This document shows positions 1-9,004 of a stretch of 64,000 bases of DNA, piece after piece. The notes beneath the pieces were generated by a model. The model was not told where the DNA came from and did no database searches. It worked only from the letters and a program-made list of their open reading frames with translations. The stretch covers positions 434,001-498,000 of the forward strand of contig NZ_AFCF02000008.1 of NCBI RefSeq assembly GCF_000203975.2, written 5' to 3'. Source of the stretch: Leisingera sp. ANG1. GTDB taxonomy: Bacteria > Pseudomonadota > Alphaproteobacteria > Rhodobacterales > Rhodobacteraceae. The position numbers were made by a program, and so were the translations under genes. Position 1 is the stretch's first letter; each line of letters begins with the position of its first letter.

Positions 1-1205
1 ACTTCGCCGCTGCCAGCGCTGCCGAGCTTGGCCAGATAGGGCTTCAAGGCCGGGCCGAAGGCATCGCACTGGCTGTCGATCTGCGCCTGTGAGGCTCCTG
101 CAACCTTACCGGCCCGGGCTTCACCTGCGTTGATGGCATAGGTGCGGGCCAGACAGAACTGCTCACCCAATGCCAGTTCCGGGTCGTTCATGCTGTCGGC
201 GGTCATGAATCCGCCGTTGGAACTGGTCAGCAGGCTCACCTTGCTGCAATAGCTTGTAAGCGAGGCGCTTTGCTCTGGCTGATCGAACAGGGTTATGCCG
301 CCCAGGGCCGCATTTTCCTGCCCCGAGAAAGCCATCACTGTGCTGCGGTTCTGCGCGGCCTGAACCGGCGCGTCCGGGCCGGTATCCGCCATCCTGCAAG
401 TGCCCTGATGGCAGGCGAAGCTGGCCGGGGTCACGCCGCGGGCCAGGAAATCGTTGCGCTGGTACCCTTGCGGCGTCGAAGCAAAGACCATCACCGAACA
501 ATTTGACGCGCCGCACCAGAACGAGCTGCCGGAGACTGAGGTATCCAGCACATAATCGTTGCGGCCGTCGCCATTCAGGTCTGCCAGCTGCATGAAGCCA
601 GTGCGCTGCAGCAGCTGTTCGCCGGTCGGTTCGGAGCTGGCGGCAATTTCATCCACCGCGTGGCTGACTTCTGGCGGCAGCCCGCCATAACCGCCGCTGG
701 CATAGGTGCTGCCTGGAGCGCGGATGCCTGCGGCCTCATCCCGCCAGGTGTGCAGCACACCGCGCACGCCCTGCGGGCCTTGCATCGCCTTGATAACCTG
801 CGGGCCGCCAACCTGGGCCCGGTTGTAGGAGCTGACCAGGAAATTTCGCTCATACGGTGCCAGATGGCCGGTGGCCGGATACCCCATATGAACCTGGTAC
901 TGGGTAATGGCGGCACGGGACCGCCGTCCCAGCACCCCGTCCGGGGTGCCTGAATTGAAACCGAAGTAGTTGAGCGCTACCTGGGTTTCACGATTCTCGG
1001 CCCGGGCCGCAGAGTAGGTTGGCGCGCGCCTGTACGTAGTGGCGGCGCGGCGCCGTTGCTTGTTCTTATGGACTTCATTGACAATGACGCCGCCGATCAC
1101 GGCGCCGGCAATGGCGGCCCCCAATTCGTCCGCGGCTGCAGGACTGGTGACGGATGTTGCCAGAAATGCGGCGGTAAGGGCCGGCTTGAGCGGCTTGATA
1201 AACAT
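1..1205 (-). CDS. Secreted peptidoglycan-binding domain protein (3' end outside window)
   Basis: About 401 codons are visible from ATG at 1205; the stop lies beyond position 1. The protein starts with a signal peptide ([18 protein letters not shown], likely cut after AAA near residue 25). A Gly/Ala-rich hydrophobic stretch and a basic linker ([14 protein letters not shown]) follow. Residues about 73-125 resemble a PG_binding_1 domain ([18 protein letters not shown], then [11 protein letters not shown]). [13 protein letters not shown] (from about residue 209) is a DxNxDG calcium-loop/FG-GAP-like motif, followed by a cysteine-containing domain of unknown role. The reading frame stays open without interruption to the window edge. 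A periplasmic or surface role at the cell wall is inferred; the C-terminal function is not recognised. It is divergent from lipB. Confidence 0.8.
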   Translation of the reverse strand, partial: MFIKPLKPALTAAFLATSVTSPAAADELGAAIAGAVIGGVIVNEVHKNKQRRRAATTYRRAPTYSAARAENRETQVALNYFGFNSGTPDGVLGRRSRAAITQYQVHMGYPATGHLAPYERNFLVSSYNRAQVGGPQVIKAMQGPQGVRGVLHTWRDEAAGIRAPGSTYASGGYGGLPPEVSHAVDEIAASSEPTGEQLLQRTGFMQLADLNGDGRNDYVLDTSVSGSSFWCGASNCSVMVFASTPQGYQRNDFLARGVTPASFACHQGTCRMADTGPDAPVQAAQNRSTVMAFSGQENAALGGITLFDQPEQSASLTSYCSKVSLLTSSNGGFMTADSMNDPELALGEQFCLARTYAINAGEARAGKVAGASQAQIDSQCDAFGPALKPYLAKLGSAGSGE

Positions 1206-1332
1206 GATACGCGCCCCCTATGGATACTCGCTATGGAATCAGGATACTCCACAGAAAGCACTGGCACCTAGGGGTTTTCCGGCCAATTTTAGCAACCCCC
1301 CTTACAAACGATGGAAGAAGACGGCATCGGGC

Positions 1333-1983
1333 ATGGTTGAGTGGATCACATCAGACGGTTTAGTCGAGTATGATCAAGCGGTTGCCTTCATGGAGGAGCG
1401 CGCTGCGGCAATTGCTGCCGGATCGGCGGAAGAATGCATCTGGCTGGTTGAGCACCCGCCGCTTTACACAGCCGGCACCTCTGCCAAACGTGAAGACCTG
1501 ACAGATCCCGAACGTTTCCCGGTCTATGAGAGCAAGCGCGGCGGCCAGTACACCTATCACGGGCCGGGACAGCGGGTGGTCTATGTGATGCTGGACGTGG
1601 GCAAACGCGGCCACGATGTGCGCCGTTTTGTTCAGCAGCTGGAAAGCTGGGTGATCGCGGCTTTGGATGAGTTCAACATCAAGGGCCACATCCGCGAAGG
1701 CCGGGTCGGCGTCTGGGTCGAGCGGCCTGAAAAGCCGCGGACCCTTGCGGGCAGTATGGCTGAGGACAAGATTGCCGCCATCGGAATCCGCTTGCGGAAA
1801 TGGGTGAGCTTCCACGGCATCTCCATCAACGTTGAACCGGAACTGGAACATTTCACGGGCATCGTTCCCTGCGGCATCACAGAATACGGGGTGACCAGCC
1901 TCGTGGATTTGGGGCTGCCGGTGACGATGGCAGATGTGGATGTCGCCCTGAAACGCAGTTTCGCGCAGGTCTTTGGACGCTGA
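1333..1983 (+). CDS. lipB: Octanoyltransferase (lipoyl(octanoyl) transferase)
   Basis: Transfers octanoyl from octanoyl-ACP to the lipoyl domains of 2-oxoacid dehydrogenases and the glycine cleavage H protein, the first step of endogenous lipoate synthesis in the cytoplasm. The 216-aa protein has the family signature [12 protein letters not shown] and the catalytic pair Lys146 (in EDKIAAIGI) and Cys180 (in IVPCGI), with nearly the spacing of the well-studied K142/C176 enzyme. ATG 1333 gives [16 protein letters not shown], the usual family N-terminus; a longer in-frame reading back to 1039 overlaps the divergent secreted-protein gene and is not family-like. The ribosome site is weak. The gene converges on the hydrolase-like gene two bases downstream. 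Confidence 0.95.
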   Translation: MVEWITSDGLVEYDQAVAFMEERAAAIAAGSAEECIWLVEHPPLYTAGTSAKREDLTDPERFPVYESKRGGQYTYHGPGQRVVYVMLDVGKRGHDVRRFVQQLESWVIAALDEFNIKGHIREGRVGVWVERPEKPRTLAGSMAEDKIAAIGIRLRKWVSFHGISINVEPELEHFTGIVPCGITEYGVTSLVDLGLPVTMADVDVALKRSFAQVFGR

Positions 1984-1985
1984 CC

Positions 1986-3713
1986 TCAACTGTCTGCTAC
2001 GGACGCAAGATCCTGCAGCGCTGTCAGCACCAGCTCCGGGAAAGTGTAGAACAGGAGTGCTCCGGCATCCTGGCTGATGCACAGCCTGGCATCCGGCAGG
2101 CCGCCCAGCATCTCGCGAACAGCGGAGAGCGGCGCAATGTGATCCTCTCCTCCATGTACAAACACCGACCGTGTATTCTTGCCCGGCACCACCGCCTGCA
2201 CCCCTTGCCGCAGCATCTGAACATCAGCCAGGAATCCCGCGCCGCCCTGTTCCTGGAACAGCCGCTGACTTTGCTGAAGCAGCTGCAGAAGGTCCAGCTG
2301 CGACAGCATGGCCCGTTCCTTGCTGCCGCTGCGGGTTTGCATCCGCAGCAGGGTCTTGGGCCCGTACCAGTGAAGCGCTGCGGCCCAGCCTTTCATCAGC
2401 GCGGGCAGCATCCAGCTGGCGCGGGCGGCGGCCAGCGCGACCAGCCATGCGTAGCCGCTCAGACCGGAGAACTGCCGGGGCGAACTGATGGCGCAGTTTG
2501 AAGCAGCTGCCACCAAACCGGCAATCCTGCTGTCCAGGCGGCGGGCTGCCTGAAAGCCATAAAGCGCACCTCCGCGATGGCACAGCAGCACAGGGCGCTG
2601 CAGGTTCTCGTGCGCCATCAAAGCAGCCAGCTGCTTGACAAAGGCATCAGCGGGATCCTCTTCGCGTTTCAGCGGCACCGATCCGCCATAGCCGCGGCGC
2701 ATCGGTGCATAGACCCTGAACCCCAACGTCCGCAACTGCGGCTGCAAGCGCTGCAGCGGTGCAATCCCGTCCAGCATCCCATGCACGAAAATCACCGGCT
2801 GGCCAGTCTCTGCCCCTAGCCGGAAGTATTGAGAGCGCTGGCCCGAGCTGTCTTCGAAGGTCTCGGATGGCGGCAGCAGGTCACCCTTGGCAATAGCCAG
2901 ATCCCGGCTGTGCTCGTTCATCAGGAAGGCGGCCAGCCGGACCAGCTCCGCCGGGCCTGGCGCTCCCGCTTGCTCAGCGGCCTGCTCCAGCCTGCCCCCC
3001 ACCTTGCCGCCGCCCCTGGCTGCCGCGTCCCTTAAAGGCTCGAAGCCCTGCTGCTGCAAACCCAAAGCAGCCGCAACCGGCGCCGCAGCCTCGGTGGCCC
3101 AATCCCCCTCCAACCGCTCAGCCATGACCGCAACGCCGCTGCCGTTCAGACGAACCGGGCGGCACAAAAACTGCTCTCCGGGGCCGCAGGCCGCAAGCAG
3201 CAGGACATCACGCCAGGAGAAATTCCCGCGGCGCACCTCCTCAAGGTAATTCTGCCAGTGTTCCGCTGCTGCTGGTGTCAGCCCCAGCGCTGCAGGAATT
3301 GCCATGCCGCCAGCCAGCTGGCGCGCTGCCCGCTGCGAGGCATTCAGAAGACCTCCGCCTGCGCTCGCATCCACCAGAAGCCAGAACCGGGTGCAATTAC
3401 CCGAATATGCACCCGGATGAGGCCGTCCCGCCCGCTGCCATTGCTGCTCCTGGATCCCGGCTGCCCGTGCGAAATGCGCTTGCAGCACCGGTGCGGTCCT
3501 GAGCCGTCCTTGCTGCATGCGGCCCGGAGAAGGCGCAACCGGACCAACATGCGGGCCGGGCATAAACCGGTCGAATTGCTCTGGCCGGATCATCGTTTCA
3601 TAAATTGCGGCCACGACCTGATCCTGCGACAAGGTCTGCGCACGGCACAAGAGCGTCACCCCGCCCCTCCAATACTGCTTTAACGTCAAAGAGACCCTGC
3701 GCCCGGCAAGCAT
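1986..3713 (-). CDS. Degenerate LuxR-HTH/alpha-beta-hydrolase-like protein, catalytic residues replaced
   Basis: 575 codons, no interruption. Residues about 300-575 follow the alpha/beta-hydrolase pattern: VIFVHGMLDG (oxyanion strand), a nucleophile elbow LLCHRGGALYG, an acid turn FVHGGEDHIAPL (Asp524) and the histidine turn DAGALLFYTFPE. The nucleophile position is Arg380 instead of Ser and the catalytic His position is Ala552, so hydrolase activity is unlikely. Residues about 215-266 end in AELVRLAAFLMN, which resembles the end of LuxR-type HTH domains in roseobacter HTH-hydrolase fusions, but the recognition helix is unrecognisable. Residues 28-200 look like the sensor part of that family. 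The start is uncertain: ATG 3713 was taken, and TTG 3632 (LSQDQVVAAIYE) would give the family-like N-terminus. Either a decaying gene or a repurposed binding protein. Confidence 0.65.
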   Translation of the reverse strand: MLAGRRVSLTLKQYWRGGVTLLCRAQTLSQDQVVAAIYETMIRPEQFDRFMPGPHVGPVAPSPGRMQQGRLRTAPVLQAHFARAAGIQEQQWQRAGRPHPGAYSGNCTRFWLLVDASAGGGLLNASQRAARQLAGGMAIPAALGLTPAAAEHWQNYLEEVRRGNFSWRDVLLLAACGPGEQFLCRPVRLNGSGVAVMAERLEGDWATEAAAPVAAALGLQQQGFEPLRDAAARGGGKVGGRLEQAAEQAGAPGPAELVRLAAFLMNEHSRDLAIAKGDLLPPSETFEDSSGQRSQYFRLGAETGQPVIFVHGMLDGIAPLQRLQPQLRTLGFRVYAPMRRGYGGSVPLKREEDPADAFVKQLAALMAHENLQRPVLLCHRGGALYGFQAARRLDSRIAGLVAAASNCAISSPRQFSGLSGYAWLVALAAARASWMLPALMKGWAAALHWYGPKTLLRMQTRSGSKERAMLSQLDLLQLLQQSQRLFQEQGGAGFLADVQMLRQGVQAVVPGKNTRSVFVHGGEDHIAPLSAVREMLGGLPDARLCISQDAGALLFYTFPELVLTALQDLASVADS

Positions 3714-3962
3714 TCAGCAAGCGCACAGGCGAGTGCAGACCTTCTGGCCCGCATGTTTCAGGCGACATGCCTGTAAACTAAAAATGCCCGGCTGATGCCG
3801 CCCGAAACCAGGCAGGCATTCCGTGCCGGTCTACCCCAATTCTTGGGTTCCCATACGCTTGGGCGCGCGCGCCCTCTTTGACCTACAACCAATTTGCGAA
3901 ACAGCTATGATCAAATTCAACTAAAATTCAACATTTATTTCAGATGCATAAATTCGCATCAG

Positions 3963-3990
3963 AAAACACCGCAGAACCTCTGCGGTGTTC
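3963..3990 (-). terminator. Rho-independent terminator of the HIT gene
   Basis: An 11-bp perfect stem (3965-3975 with 3979-3989, aacaccgcaga/tctgcggtgtt) with a 3-nt loop. Read on the minus strand it is followed by a T run. It lies about 30 bp beyond the stop codon of the HIT gene. Confidence 0.8.
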
Positions 3991-4008
3991 TTGCATTTCA
4001 AAATGCAA
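3991..4008. repeat. Small hairpin next to the HIT terminator
   Basis: Perfect 8-bp inverted repeat ttgcattt/aaatgcaa with a 2-nt loop, between the HIT stop codon (4021) and the terminator hairpin. It is AT-rich and may act with the terminator as a 3'-end stabilising element; that role is a guess. Confidence 0.5.
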
Positions 4009-4020
4009 AGGAGGAGAACG

Positions 4021-4446
4021 TCAGCTGTCCGCCAGCGCCGCGCGGATCTTTTCCGCCTGGGCCTGGATCAGGTCCATGTCGCCCATGGTGCCCGGCGGGC
4101 GCAGCCGGTCGCCCTCGTGCCGCGGCAGCACATGCATGTGCAGGTGGAACACCTCCTGCCCGCCAGCCGCCTCATTGAACTGCTGCACGGTGACCCCGTC
4201 CGCGCCGAACGCCGCGATCACTGCCTGCGACAGTTTCTGCACCGTCTGCATCACTGCGCCCAGCTGCGCCGGGCTGGCATCCAGGATATTGCGGCAGGGG
4301 GTCTTGGGGATAACCAGCAGATGCCCGTCTGCGCGTGGCATGATATCCATGAAGGCCAGGGTATCGTCATCCTCATAAACGCGGGTGGACGGGATCTCCC
4401 CGCGCAGGAGCTTGGCAAAAATATTGTCGGGGTCATAATCAGGCAT
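4021..4446 (-). CDS. HIT family nucleotide-binding hydrolase
   Basis: 141-aa cytoplasmic protein of the histidine-triad superfamily, which hydrolyses or transfers nucleoside phosphoramidates and related dinucleotides. The triad HLHMHVLPR has His101, His103 and His105, preceded by the family pattern FNEAAGGQEVFH. The N-terminal half contains NIFAKLLRGEIPS and DGHLLVIPK, both typical of HinT-like proteins. ATG 4446 was chosen because aaggag lies about 9 nt upstream and MPDYDPDNIF is the normal family start; the 30-residue extension to 4536 is not family-like. It is transcribed alone and ends in a strong terminator. The natural substrate cannot be read from sequence. Confidence 0.92.
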   Translation of the reverse strand: MPDYDPDNIFAKLLRGEIPSTRVYEDDDTLAFMDIMPRADGHLLVIPKTPCRNILDASPAQLGAVMQTVQKLSQAVIAAFGADGVTVQQFNEAAGGQEVFHLHMHVLPRHEGDRLRPPGTMGDMDLIQAQAEKIRAALADS

Positions 4447-4559
4447 GCTTCCGGGCTCCTTGTTCTGGCTTTCCCCGGTTGTGCGCGCGCCCCGCCCCCA
4501 GGTCAAGCCGTCTGAGCCGGGCAAATCCCAGGGCATTCAAGCCCCTGCGGCAATAAATC

Positions 4560-4573
4560 TTGATCCAGATCAA
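4560..4573. promoter_or_regulatory. FNR-type box upstream of ctaD
   Basis: TTGATCCAGATCAA matches the FNR/FnrL consensus TTGAT-N4-ATCAA perfectly. It lies 107 bp before the ctaD start codon. FNR-type regulators carry an oxygen-labile Fe-S cluster and bind DNA under low oxygen. Whether this site activates or represses depends on its distance to an unmapped promoter. Confidence 0.75.
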
Positions 4574-4680
4574 ACTCCGCCATTGAAGGCCCCGGCAGGC
4601 CACACTAAAACTCGCAAGGAATCCAGGCCGCCCGGAGTCCGTCTCCGGGGGCCTTTCGTTATGCAGCAGGAGGCACCTAA

Positions 4681-6354
4681 ATGGCAGACGCAGCCATTCA
4701 TGGTCACGGCCACGAGGACGAGCGGAGCTTTTTCACCCGCTGGTTCATGAGCACGAACCATAAGGATATCGGCATTCTTTACCTGATCGTCTCGGCGATT
4801 GCAGGTCTCATCTCCGTCATCTTCACCGTCTACATGCGGCTGGAGCTGATGGATCCCGGCGTTCAGTACATGTGCCTTGAAGGCGCGCGCCTGTTCGCAG
4901 ACGCCGCTGCGGAATGTACTCCGAACGGCCACCTCTGGAACGTGATGATCACCGCCCACGGCATCCTGATGATGTTCTTTGTGGTGATTCCGGCCCTGTT
5001 CGGCGGTTTCGGCAACTATTTCATGCCGCTGCAGATCGGCGCGCCGGACATGGCATTCCCGCGGATGAACAACCTGTCGTTCTGGATGTATGTCGCAGGC
5101 ACCTCGCTGGCGGTTCTCTCGGTTGTCTCCCCGGGCGGCAATGACCAGCTGGGCTCCGGCGTCGGCTGGGTTCTGTACCCGCCGCTGTCCGTGAACGAAG
5201 GCGGCTACTCGATGGACCTGGCGATCTTCGCCGTGCACGTCTCGGGTGCTTCCTCGATCCTCGGTGCAATCAACATGATCACCACCTTCCTGAACATGCG
5301 CGCCCCGGGCATGACCCTGTTCAAGGTGCCGCTGTTCTCCTGGTCGATCTTCGTCACCTCCTGGCTGATCCTGCTGAGCTTGCCGGTTCTGGCCGGCGCC
5401 ATCACCATGCTGCTGATGGACCGCAACTTCGGCTTCACCTTCTTTGACGCGGCAGGCGGCGGCGACCCGATCCTGTACCAGCACATCCTGTGGTTCTTCG
5501 GCCACCCGGAAGTGTACATCGTGATCCTGCCCGGCTTCGGCATCATCTCCCACGTCATCGCCACCTTTGCGCGCAAACCTGTCTTCGGCTACCTGCCGAT
5601 GGTCTGGGCGATCATTGCGATCGGCGTTCTGGGCTTCGTCGTGTGGGCGCACCACATGTATACCGTCGGCATGTCGCTGAACCAGCAGGCCTACTTCATG
5701 CTGGCCACCATGGTGATCGCGGTTCCGACCGGGGTTAAAGTGTTCTCCTGGATCGCAACCATGTGGGGCGGCTCGATCGAGTTCAAAGCACCGATGATGT
5801 TTGCCTTCGGCTTCCTGTTCCTGTTCACCGTTGGCGGTGTGACCGGCGTGGTGCTGAGCCAGGCGGCTGTCGACCGCGCCTATCACGACACCTACTACGT
5901 TGTGGCTCACTTCCACTACGTGATGAGCTTGGGTGCGGTGTTCGCGATCTTCTCGGGCATCTACTTCTACTTCGGCAAGATGACCGGCCGCCAGTACAAC
6001 GAGCTGGGCGCACAGATCCACTTCTGGCTGTTCTTCATCGGCGCCAACCTGACCTTCTTCCCGCAGCACTTCCTGGGCCGTCAGGGCATGCCGCGCCGCT
6101 ACATCGACTACCCGGAAGGTTTTGCCTACTGGAACAAGATCTCGTCCTATGGCGCGTTCATCTCCTTCGCTTCGTTCATCCTGTTCTTCGGCGTGGTGAT
6201 CTATTCGCTGCTGCGCGGCGCCCGCGTCACCCAGAACAACTACTGGAACGAATATGCGGACACCCTGGAGTGGACCCTGCCCTCCCCGCCGCCGGAGCAC
6301 ACCTTCGAAATCCTGCCCAAGCAGGAAGACTGGGACCGCTCGCATTCGCACTAA
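4681..6354 (+). CDS. ctaD: Cytochrome c oxidase subunit I (aa3 type)
   Basis: Catalytic heme-copper subunit of the terminal oxidase in the inner membrane: it reduces O2 with electrons from cytochrome c and pumps protons. 557 aa with about 12 membrane spans. Ligands visible: His93 (low-spin heme a, ITAHG), His275, His324 and His325 (CuB; GHPEVY with Tyr279 for the His-Tyr crosslink), His410 and His412 (hemes a3 and a, AHFHY). Asn112 and Asp123 lie in the D-channel motif ([13 protein letters not shown]), and Glu277 is the internal proton donor, so this is an A-type pump. aggagg sits 7 nt before ATG 4681. It stands alone here; subunits II and III and the assembly genes are about 50 kb away (51-54.6 kb). 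An FNR box lies upstream and a terminator follows. Confidence 0.98.
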   Translation: MADAAIHGHGHEDERSFFTRWFMSTNHKDIGILYLIVSAIAGLISVIFTVYMRLELMDPGVQYMCLEGARLFADAAAECTPNGHLWNVMITAHGILMMFFVVIPALFGGFGNYFMPLQIGAPDMAFPRMNNLSFWMYVAGTSLAVLSVVSPGGNDQLGSGVGWVLYPPLSVNEGGYSMDLAIFAVHVSGASSILGAINMITTFLNMRAPGMTLFKVPLFSWSIFVTSWLILLSLPVLAGAITMLLMDRNFGFTFFDAAGGGDPILYQHILWFFGHPEVYIVILPGFGIISHVIATFARKPVFGYLPMVWAIIAIGVLGFVVWAHHMYTVGMSLNQQAYFMLATMVIAVPTGVKVFSWIATMWGGSIEFKAPMMFAFGFLFLFTVGGVTGVVLSQAAVDRAYHDTYYVVAHFHYVMSLGAVFAIFSGIYFYFGKMTGRQYNELGAQIHFWLFFIGANLTFFPQHFLGRQGMPRRYIDYPEGFAYWNKISSYGAFISFASFILFFGVVIYSLLRGARVTQNNYWNEYADTLEWTLPSPPPEHTFEILPKQEDWDRSHSH

Positions 6355-6375
6355 GCGGCTGAGAAGCTGATACAG

Positions 6376-6410
6376 AAAGGCCCCGGTGCTGATGCTCCGG
6401 GGCCTTTTTC
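6376..6410 (+). terminator. Rho-independent terminator of ctaD
   Basis: GC-rich stem aaggccccgg/ccggggcctt followed by a T run (6404-6409), starting about 22 bp after the ctaD stop codon. Confidence 0.88.
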
Positions 6411-6502
6411 ATACCCGCTTGTCCGGATAAATGGCCGCAGTGGAATTTCCGCCCTTCCGGCACATCATTCATAGAGCGCTCTCCCTCTTCAGGCCCGAAC
6501 CT

Positions 6503-6985
6503 ATGCCCTACAATTGGATCCGCCCGCAGTCTGGCGCCGAGCGTGAACTGCACCTCTGGCCGCACCAGTCGCTGCCGCCCAAGGGGTACGCGCGCTTCAT
6601 TGGCGTCACTGCAGTTTTGATCTGCGTGCCACTGTTGCCGCTGCTGGGATCCTTCCTGCTCTGGGGCCTCCTGCCCTTCCTGCTGCTGGCGCTGTTCGGC
6701 ATGAAATGGGCGCTGGACCGCAGCCGCCGCGACCACCAGATCCTCGAAGTGCTGACCCTCACTGCCGAGGAAGCCCGGCTGGAGCGGATCAACCCGGACG
6801 GCAAGCGGCAAAGCTGGCGCTGCAACCGCTACTGGACCCGCGTCGAGATGCACGAGCATGACGGCCCGGTGCCCCATTATGTCACCCTGCAGGGCGGCGG
6901 CCGCGAGGTGGAAATCGGCGCCTTCCTCTCGGAAGAAGAACGGGTCGCGCTCTACGGCGACCTCAAAGACGCCCTGTCCAGCTAG
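6503..6985 (+). CDS. DUF2244 integral membrane protein
   Basis: 160-aa protein matching the DUF2244 layout: a short N-terminus (MPYNWIRPQSGAERELHLWP), two closely spaced hydrophobic helices (about residues 33-75: FIGVTAVLICVPLLPLLG and FLLWGLLPFLLLALFG), then a soluble C-terminal domain with RCNRYWTRVEMHEHD. The family is found next to oxidase genes in many roseobacters and is often listed as a membrane protein of unknown function; a link to oxidase biogenesis would be inference only. ATG 6503 was preferred because HLWPHQSLPPKG-type proteins start with MPY; an in-frame extension to 6431 adds 24 residues without homology character. Confidence 0.82.
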   Translation: MPYNWIRPQSGAERELHLWPHQSLPPKGYARFIGVTAVLICVPLLPLLGSFLLWGLLPFLLLALFGMKWALDRSRRDHQILEVLTLTAEEARLERINPDGKRQSWRCNRYWTRVEMHEHDGPVPHYVTLQGGGREVEIGAFLSEEERVALYGDLKDALSS

Positions 6986-6996
6986 CTGACATAAGA

Positions 6997-7017
6997 AAGG
7001 CCCGCGATGCGGGCCTT
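6997..7017. terminator. Hairpin between converging DUF2244 and YqeY genes
   Basis: Perfect 9-bp stem aaggcccgc/gcgggcctt with a 3-nt loop. Neither flank has a strong T run, though the minus-strand side reads tttctt. Probably a shared terminator for the two converging genes. Confidence 0.6.
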
Positions 7018-7077
7018 ACGCTTCTTTCTGGTCTCAAATACCCCCGCCGGAGGCAGCACGCGCCAGCGTGCCTTCCC

Positions 7078-7551
7078 TCAGCAGTCGCCCTTGCTGCAGA
7101 GCTGATCCTTGACCATCGGGCCGGCTTTGCCGAAATCCATCTGGCCGGTGTATTTCGCCTTCAGCGCGGCCATCACCTTGCCCATGTCGCGAATCGATTC
7201 GGCGCCGGTCTCCGCAACTACCGTCTTTACCGCCTCAGCCGCTTCCTCGTCGCTCAGCTGCTGCGGCAGGAATTCCTCGATGACGGCGATCTCGCCCAGT
7301 TCCCGCTCCGCCAGATCCAGCCGCCCGCCTTCCTCATAGGCGTGGGCGCTTTCCTTGCGCTGCTTGGTCATCTTGCTCAGAATGGCGAGGATTTCCTCAT
7401 CTCCGATGCTGGTTTCCTCGCCATCGGCGCGGGCAGCAATTTCGCGGTCCTTGATCGCAGCATTGATCAGCCGCAGCGTACACAGCCGCTCCGCCGCCTT
7501 GTCTTTCATCGCCTGCTTCAGGGCCTGATTGACCCGAGTGCGCGTATCCAT
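7078..7551 (-). CDS. GatB/YqeY domain protein
   Basis: 157-aa soluble protein of the YqeY family, related to the C-terminal tRNA-binding tail of GatB. It shows the typical MDTRTRVNQALKQAMKDK start, LRLINAAIKDREI, and the C-terminal TGQMDFGKAGPMVK motif. Proteins of this family are suspected to act on misacylated tRNA, but no reaction is established. ATG 7551 matches the usual family length; in-frame ATGs at 7563 and further upstream exist. It is divergent from carA, with about 180 bp between start codons, an arrangement also seen in other alphaproteobacteria. Confidence 0.88.
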   Translation of the reverse strand: MDTRTRVNQALKQAMKDKAAERLCTLRLINAAIKDREIAARADGEETSIGDEEILAILSKMTKQRKESAHAYEEGGRLDLAERELGEIAVIEEFLPQQLSDEEAAEAVKTVVAETGAESIRDMGKVMAALKAKYTGQMDFGKAGPMVKDQLCSKGDC

Positions 7552-7733
7552 ATGCAAAAGCATCCCCATGGTTGCCGGACACCGATGGTTATCCATTCTT
7601 ATGCAGCTGTGCAAGTTTACAGTAAACTTTCCATTCCTGTCCCCGCGTCAGCCTGCCCGCCTCTTGCAGGCTTGACCCGCATGGGCGCTCCCCTTACAAG
7701 CCCATGAATTTTACCCGCATGGAGACTCGCGCA

Positions 7734-8894
7734 ATGGCCGCTTCCGCCCCGACCAAGCCCACCGCATGCCTGGCGCTCGCTGATGGCACCGTCTTTTACG
7801 GCACCGGTTTCGGCGCGACCGGCGACACCGTGGCCGAGCTCTGCTTCAATACCGCAATGACCGGCTACCAGGAGATCATGACCGATCCCTCCTATGCCGG
7901 CCAGATCGTCACCTTCACCTTCCCCCATATCGGCAACACCGGCGTCACCCCGGAAGATGACGAAACCGGCGATCCCGTTGCTGCGGGCATGGTGGTGAAA
8001 TGGAATCCGACGCTGGCCTCCAACTGGCGCGCGACAGAAGAGCTGAAGGACTGGCTGACCCGCACCGGCCGCATTGCCATCGGCGGTGTCGACACCCGCC
8101 GCCTGACCCGCGCGATCCGTCAGCAGGGCGCACCGCATGTGGCACTGGCGCATGACCCGGAGGGCAACTTCGACGTTGAGGCGCTGGTCGCCAAGGCCCG
8201 TGGCTGGTCCGGCCTCGTCGGCCTGGACCTGGCCAAGGACGTCACCTGTGCGCAAAGCTACCGATGGGACGAGATGCGCTGGGCCTGGCCGGACGGCTAT
8301 GCCCGCCAGGAAGCGCCCAAGCACAAGGTTGTGGCGGTCGACTACGGCGCCAAGCGCAACATTCTGCGCTGCCTTGCCAGCGCGGGCTGCGACGTGACCG
8401 TGCTGCCCGCCACTGCAACCGCTGAGGAAGTGCTGGCGCACAACCCCGACGGCGTGTTCCTGTCCAACGGCCCGGGAGATCCGGCGGCCACTGGCGAATA
8501 CGCGGTGCCGATGATCCAGGACGTGCTGAAAGCGGACCTGCCGGTTTTTGGCATCTGCCTCGGCCATCAGATGCTGGCGCTTGCGCTGGGTGCCAAGACC
8601 GTCAAGATGAACCACGGCCACCACGGCGCCAACCACCCGGTCAAAGAGCATTCCACCGGCAAGGTGGAAATCACCTCGATGAACCACGGCTTTGCGGTGG
8701 ATGCACAGACCCTGCCGGAGGGCGTCGAAGAATCGCATGTCTCGCTGTTCGACGGCTCCAACTGCGGTATCCGCATTGCCGGCAAGCCGGTGTTCTCGGT
8801 GCAGCACCACCCCGAGGCCAGCCCCGGCCCGCAGGACAGCTTCTACCTGTTCGAGCGCTTTGCCGCCGCGATGGCAGAACGCAAATCTGCGTAA
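7734..8894 (+). CDS. carA: Carbamoyl-phosphate synthase small subunit
   Basis: Glutaminase subunit of carbamoyl-phosphate synthetase: it releases ammonia from glutamine and channels it to CarB for pyrimidine and arginine synthesis. 386 aa. The N-terminal CPSase small-chain domain (residues 10-140) contains ELCFNTAMTGYQEIMTDPSY; the C-terminal class I glutamine amidotransferase domain has nucleophile Cys275 (FGICLGHQ) and the His359/Glu361 pair (VQHHPEAS). There are three in-frame ATGs at 7704, 7719 and 7734; 7734 was chosen because ggaga is placed about 9 nt before it and the family consensus begins near TKPTACLALADG. CarB is not in the window. Confidence 0.96.
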   Translation: MAASAPTKPTACLALADGTVFYGTGFGATGDTVAELCFNTAMTGYQEIMTDPSYAGQIVTFTFPHIGNTGVTPEDDETGDPVAAGMVVKWNPTLASNWRATEELKDWLTRTGRIAIGGVDTRRLTRAIRQQGAPHVALAHDPEGNFDVEALVAKARGWSGLVGLDLAKDVTCAQSYRWDEMRWAWPDGYARQEAPKHKVVAVDYGAKRNILRCLASAGCDVTVLPATATAEEVLAHNPDGVFLSNGPGDPAATGEYAVPMIQDVLKADLPVFGICLGHQMLALALGAKTVKMNHGHHGANHPVKEHSTGKVEITSMNHGFAVDAQTLPEGVEESHVSLFDGSNCGIRIAGKPVFSVQHHPEASPGPQDSFYLFERFAAAMAERKSA

Positions 8895-8924
8895 AAAATC
8901 GGCCGGCCATGCCGCTCTGGCGGC

Positions 8925-8956
8925 ATGGTTAACACCGCATTTACCAACTCTTAACC
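8925..8956. promoter_or_regulatory. Paired TTAACC-type sites upstream of the glycosyltransferase
   Basis: ATGGTTAA (8925-8932, TTAACCAT on the minus strand) and TTAACC (8951-8956) form an inverted pair about 50-80 bp before the glycosyltransferase start. TTAACCAT is what I recall as the half-site motif of the alphaproteobacterial cell-cycle regulator CtrA; binding is an inference. Confidence 0.35.
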
Positions 8957-9004
8957 CCCCGCCGCCAGCCTGAACGCCTCTGGTTTCAGTGTTGCGGACG
9001 GGCG

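Larger units (their letters stand above)
3714..4020. other. 307-bp intergenic region with an AT-rich block
   Basis: Lies between two minus-strand genes. Positions about 3880-3965 are markedly AT-richer than the surroundings. The region holds two hairpins near the HIT gene (separate entries) and a short hairpin caggc/gcctg near 3762-3776. I see no convincing open reading frame, tRNA or promoter pair; the promoter of the hydrolase-like gene should lie in its left part. Confidence 0.5.

Noticed and set aside
4570-6351. 593-codon open frame antisense to ctaD
   Set aside because: It lies over a certain oxidase gene and its protein is a His/Asp/Gly/Arg-rich composition artefact of a GC-rich complement. 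The same holds for long frames opposite the SPOR gene (32039-34072), topA (57842-60265), ppdK (24959-26818), glyS (28701-29963) and tldD (55290-56357).
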